Assembly (NCBI GenBank): GCA_943327965.2
Contig: CALPYQ020000052.1
Location: 1 to 8,133, forward strand
Direction: 5' to 3'
DNA length: 8,133 bases
Origin: Singulisphaera sp. GP187
Lineage (GTDB): Bacteria > Pseudomonadota > Gammaproteobacteria > Burkholderiales > Burkholderiaceae_C
Position numbers and translations under genes: made by a program. Below, in pieces: positions 6,700 through 8,133 of this stretch. Position 1 is the stretch's first letter. Each line of letters starts with the position of its first letter. The notes below the pieces were generated by a model. That model searched no databases. It saw nothing but the letters and a program-made list of their open reading frames with translations, and had not been told where the DNA came from.

Positions 6700-7532
6700 A
6701 CACCACCCCAATATCCAAGGCCCCCGACATTGGCCTCATCATCATTGGCGATGAAATTTTGTCTGGCAAACGGGCCGACAAGCACTTGCCTAAATTCATT
6801 GAACTGCTTAGCGAGCGTGGTTTGCAATTGGCGTGGGCCGAATATGTGGGTGACGCGCCTGAACGCATCACGGAAGTGTTGCGCAGGGCTTTTGCTTCAG
6901 GCGATGTGGTGTTTTCTTGTGGTGGCATTGGGGCCACCCCCGACGATCACACGCGTCAGTGCGCTGCCAAGGCCTTAGGCCTTGATCTGGCGCTGCAACC
7001 TCAAGCCAAAGAGCTGATCTTGGAGCGCATGCGTGATGTGGCGCAAGAGCAAGGCTTGCCGTATGAACCCCATCGCGAAGACAACCTTCACCGTTTGAAC
7101 ATGGGCATGTTTCCGCAAGGTGCCAGCATCATTCGCAATCCCTACAACAAGATTCCTGGTTTTACTTGCAAAGGGCAAGGCTTAGGGCGGGTTCATTTTG
7201 TCCCTGGTTTTCCCGTCATGGCTTGGCCCATGATGCAAGAGCAACTTGACGCCTATTGCCAAACTTGGGGCGTCGCACCCAAGCGCATCGAAATGTCGGT
7301 CATTGTGTTTGGCGCCATGGAAGCCACCCTAACGCCCCTGATGGAGGCCATTGAAAGGGATCATGCAGGGGTGAAGGTCTTTAGCCTTCCCAGCGTTGAT
7401 CACCCTCAATGGGGCAAACACATCGAACTGGGCGTCAAAGGGGCGGAATCAAGCGCTCAACTGGCATTTTTAGCCCTGAAAGAAGGCTTGAAGGGCTTTC
7501 ATACCGAGCTTGGCCCCGAAATGGTGCGTTAA
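6696..7532 (+). CDS. Stand-alone molybdopterin-binding protein (MoCF/CinA N-terminal-like)
   Basis: A 278-residue soluble protein of the MoaB/MogA/CinA-type fold. It opens with IGLIIIGDEILSGKRADKH (12-30, the GDEIL motif) and has SCGGIGATPDDHTRQ (74-88), the counterpart of the GGTGPTxDD phosphate-binding loop. It then has HREDN-HRLNMGMFPQGA (126-143), NPYNKIPGF (148-156) and FVPGFPVMAWPMM (168-180) in place of the NPVGTAPG and LPGVPxEM segments of classic CinA. It lacks the C-terminal PncC-type nicotinamide nucleotide amidase domain of full CinA (about 400 residues). The related stand-alone domain in other bacteria may bind a molybdopterin or a nucleotide such as FAD or ADP-ribose; the true substrate is open. 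The start is the ATGA shared with the EI24 gene (AAGG about 14 nt upstream). It is the last gene before the glnA control region, and the NtrC site begins 7 bp after its stop. Confidence 0.85.
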   Translation: MNTTPISKAPDIGLIIIGDEILSGKRADKHLPKFIELLSERGLQLAWAEYVGDAPERITEVLRRAFASGDVVFSCGGIGATPDDHTRQCAAKALGLDLALQPQAKELILERMRDVAQEQGLPYEPHREDNLHRLNMGMFPQGASIIRNPYNKIPGFTCKGQGLGRVHFVPGFPVMAWPMMQEQLDAYCQTWGVAPKRIEMSVIVFGAMEATLTPLMEAIERDHAGVKVFSLPSVDHPQWGKHIELGVKGAESSAQLAFLALKEGLKGFHTELGPEMVR

Positions 7533-7539
7533 TCTAATT

Positions 7540-7556
7540 TGCACTACAATGGTGCA
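7540..7556 (+). promoter_or_regulatory. NtrC (GlnG) operator 1, enhancer of glnA
   Basis: TGCACTACAATGGTGCA is a 17-bp imperfect palindrome that matches the known NtrC operator pattern TGCACyAnnnTGGTGCA at every fixed base. Its centre (7548) lies about 150 bp before the expected sigma-54 start, as at E. coli glnAp2. Confidence 0.88.
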
Positions 7557-7560
7557 TTGC

Positions 7561-7577
7561 TGCTTTTGTCTGGTGCA
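7561..7577 (+). promoter_or_regulatory. NtrC operator 2, weaker half-degenerate site
   Basis: TGCTTTTGTCTGGTGCA keeps the right half TGGTGCA in full and TGC of the left half. Its centre (7569) is exactly 21 bp, two helical turns, from operator 1, so two NtrC dimers would lie on the same face of the DNA. Such strong/weak pairing is known at NtrC enhancers. Confidence 0.65.
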
Positions 7578-7588
7578 TGTATTTTGGC

Positions 7589-7606
7589 AAAAAAATCATC
7601 TGCTTT
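7589..7606 (+). promoter_or_regulatory. A-tract and candidate IHF bend site between enhancer and promoter
   Basis: A run of seven A (7589-7595) leads into AATCAT-CTGC-TTT (7594-7606), which fits the IHF core WATCAAnnnnTTR at 7 of 9 fixed positions. It lies midway between the NtrC sites and the sigma-54 promoter, where a bend would help looping. The match is imperfect and could be chance. Confidence 0.3.
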
Positions 7607-7672
7607 GGACGGGGGCTTGTACTTCCTCGGGGCACAATAGCGGTCTTGGGTAAATGTCGCAAAGCGCACTAG

Positions 7673-7690
7673 TTGGCACAGAAACTGCAT
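7673..7690 (+). promoter_or_regulatory. Sigma-54 (RpoN) -24/-12 promoter of glnA
   Basis: TTGGCACAGAAACTGCAT contains TGGCAC at -24 and CTGCA at -12, with GG (7675-7676) and GC (7687-7688) separated by exactly 10 bp as sigma-54 requires. Transcription should start near 7699, leaving a leader of about 35 nt before the glnA ATG. With the upstream NtrC sites it implies activation by NtrC-phosphate when nitrogen is limiting. Confidence 0.9.
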
Positions 7691-7722
7691 TCCCGAAGAA
7701 CCAATTATCAACACCCATCCTT

Positions 7723-7728
7723 AGGAGA
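7723..7728 (+). promoter_or_regulatory. Ribosome binding site of glnA
   Basis: AGGAGA is a strong Shine-Dalgarno sequence 5 nt before ATG 7734 and fixes that start. It is much better than any other ribosome binding site in the window. Confidence 0.85.
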
Positions 7729-7733
7729 ATCTG

Positions 7734-8133
7734 ATGGCAAAGACCGTCGCAGACGTGATGAAGATGGTGAAAGACAACGAAGTCAAATTTGTTGACTTCC
7801 GCTTCACCGATACCCGTGGCAAAGAGCAGCACGTTTCAGTGCCAATTTCCCACTTTGACGAGAGCAAGTTCACTGACGGCCACGCGTTCGACGGTTCTTC
7901 TATCGCTGGTTGGAAAGGCATTGAAGCCTCCGACATGTTGTTGATGCCCGATCCCATCACAGCCAACATCGACCCCTTCTTCGAAGAAACAACTTTGATC
8001 TTGGGTTGCGACGTTTTGGAACCCGGTGATGGCAAAGCCTACGACCGTGACCCACGTTCAATTGCCAAGCGCGCTGAAGCTTATTTGAAAGCCTCCGGTT
8101 TGGGCGACACTGCTTACTTCGGACCCGAGCCAG
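7734..8133 (+). CDS. glnA: Glutamine synthetase type I, N-terminal part (3' end beyond the window)
   Basis: The first 133 codons of a type I glutamine synthetase of about 470 residues, the cytosolic dodecameric enzyme that makes glutamine from glutamate, ammonia and ATP. The visible part covers the beta-grasp N-terminal domain and the start of the catalytic domain: [19 protein letters not shown] (16-34), [17 protein letters not shown] (54-70) including the Asp of the neighbouring-subunit active site, MPDP (73-76), [31 protein letters not shown] (103-115) and the opening FGPEP of the metal-binding FxxEPE block. The regulatory adenylylation Tyr lies beyond the window. The gene has its own control region (NtrC sites plus sigma-54 promoter) and is therefore probably regulated apart from the five genes upstream. 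Confidence 0.97.
   Translation, partial: MAKTVADVMKMVKDNEVKFVDFRFTDTRGKEQHVSVPISHFDESKFTDGHAFDGSSIAGWKGIEASDMLLMPDPITANIDPFFEETTLILGCDVLEPGDGKAYDRDPRSIAKRAEAYLKASGLGDTAYFGPEP

Noticed and set aside
7475..7504. TGAAAG/CTTTCA inverted repeat near the end of the molybdopterin-binding gene, considered as a terminator
   Set aside because: It has a 6-bp AT-rich stem with a long loop and no following T run, and it lies inside the coding region.
7605..7638. Possible sigma-70 promoter (TTGGAC ... CACAAT) before glnA
   Set aside because: The spacer is 22 bp and both hexamers are poor matches.

Overview
The window looks like chromosomal core DNA from a betaproteobacterium of the order Burkholderiales, most likely Comamonadaceae of moderate GC (Limnohabitans- or Rhodoferax-like). 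This rests on protein resemblance recalled from those groups and on the run of genes leading into glnA; no search was run. There is no sign of a prophage, IS element, CRISPR array, tRNA or rRNA gene.

Layout. Positions 1-1419 are the 3' part of ettA, a ribosome-associated ABC-F ATPase whose start lies upstream of the window. After 36 bp comes rsuA (1456-2190), the 16S rRNA pseudouridine synthase; together they form a translation-related pair on the + strand. A single minus-strand gene, an alpha/beta hydrolase (2139-2942), converges on rsuA and overlaps its 3' end by 52 bp. A 90-bp divergent gap (2943-3032) separates it from a tightly packed + strand cluster: an exported YncE-like seven-bladed beta-propeller (3033-4049), a secreted polysaccharide-deacetylase-like protein (4033-4875), a membrane fatty-acid-hydroxylase/sterol-desaturase-family protein (4919-5899), an EI24/CysZ-family membrane protein (5896-6699) and a stand-alone molybdopterin-binding (CinA N-terminal-like) protein (6696-7532). 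Junctions overlap by 17 bp or by ATGA; the one exception, before the desaturase, carries an out-of-frame ATGA and a T6 run. These five genes probably form one transcript, and the first four encode exported or membrane proteins. An envelope role for them is an inference.

The 201-bp gap 7533-7733 is the regulatory region of glnA (glutamine synthetase), whose first 133 codons close the window. It holds a 17-bp match to the NtrC operator, a second, weaker NtrC site exactly 21 bp further on, an A-tract with a candidate IHF site, a sigma-54 -24/-12 promoter with correct GG-N10-GC spacing, and a strong Shine-Dalgarno sequence. This is the classical nitrogen-regulated enhancer-promoter layout and the best supported regulatory feature here.

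The points most worth a second look are the suspected frame disruption or short leader ORF at the deacetylase/desaturase junction, the TFDTG (rather than TFDDG) motif of the deacetylase, the five-gene envelope-type cluster, and the complete NtrC/sigma-54 control region.
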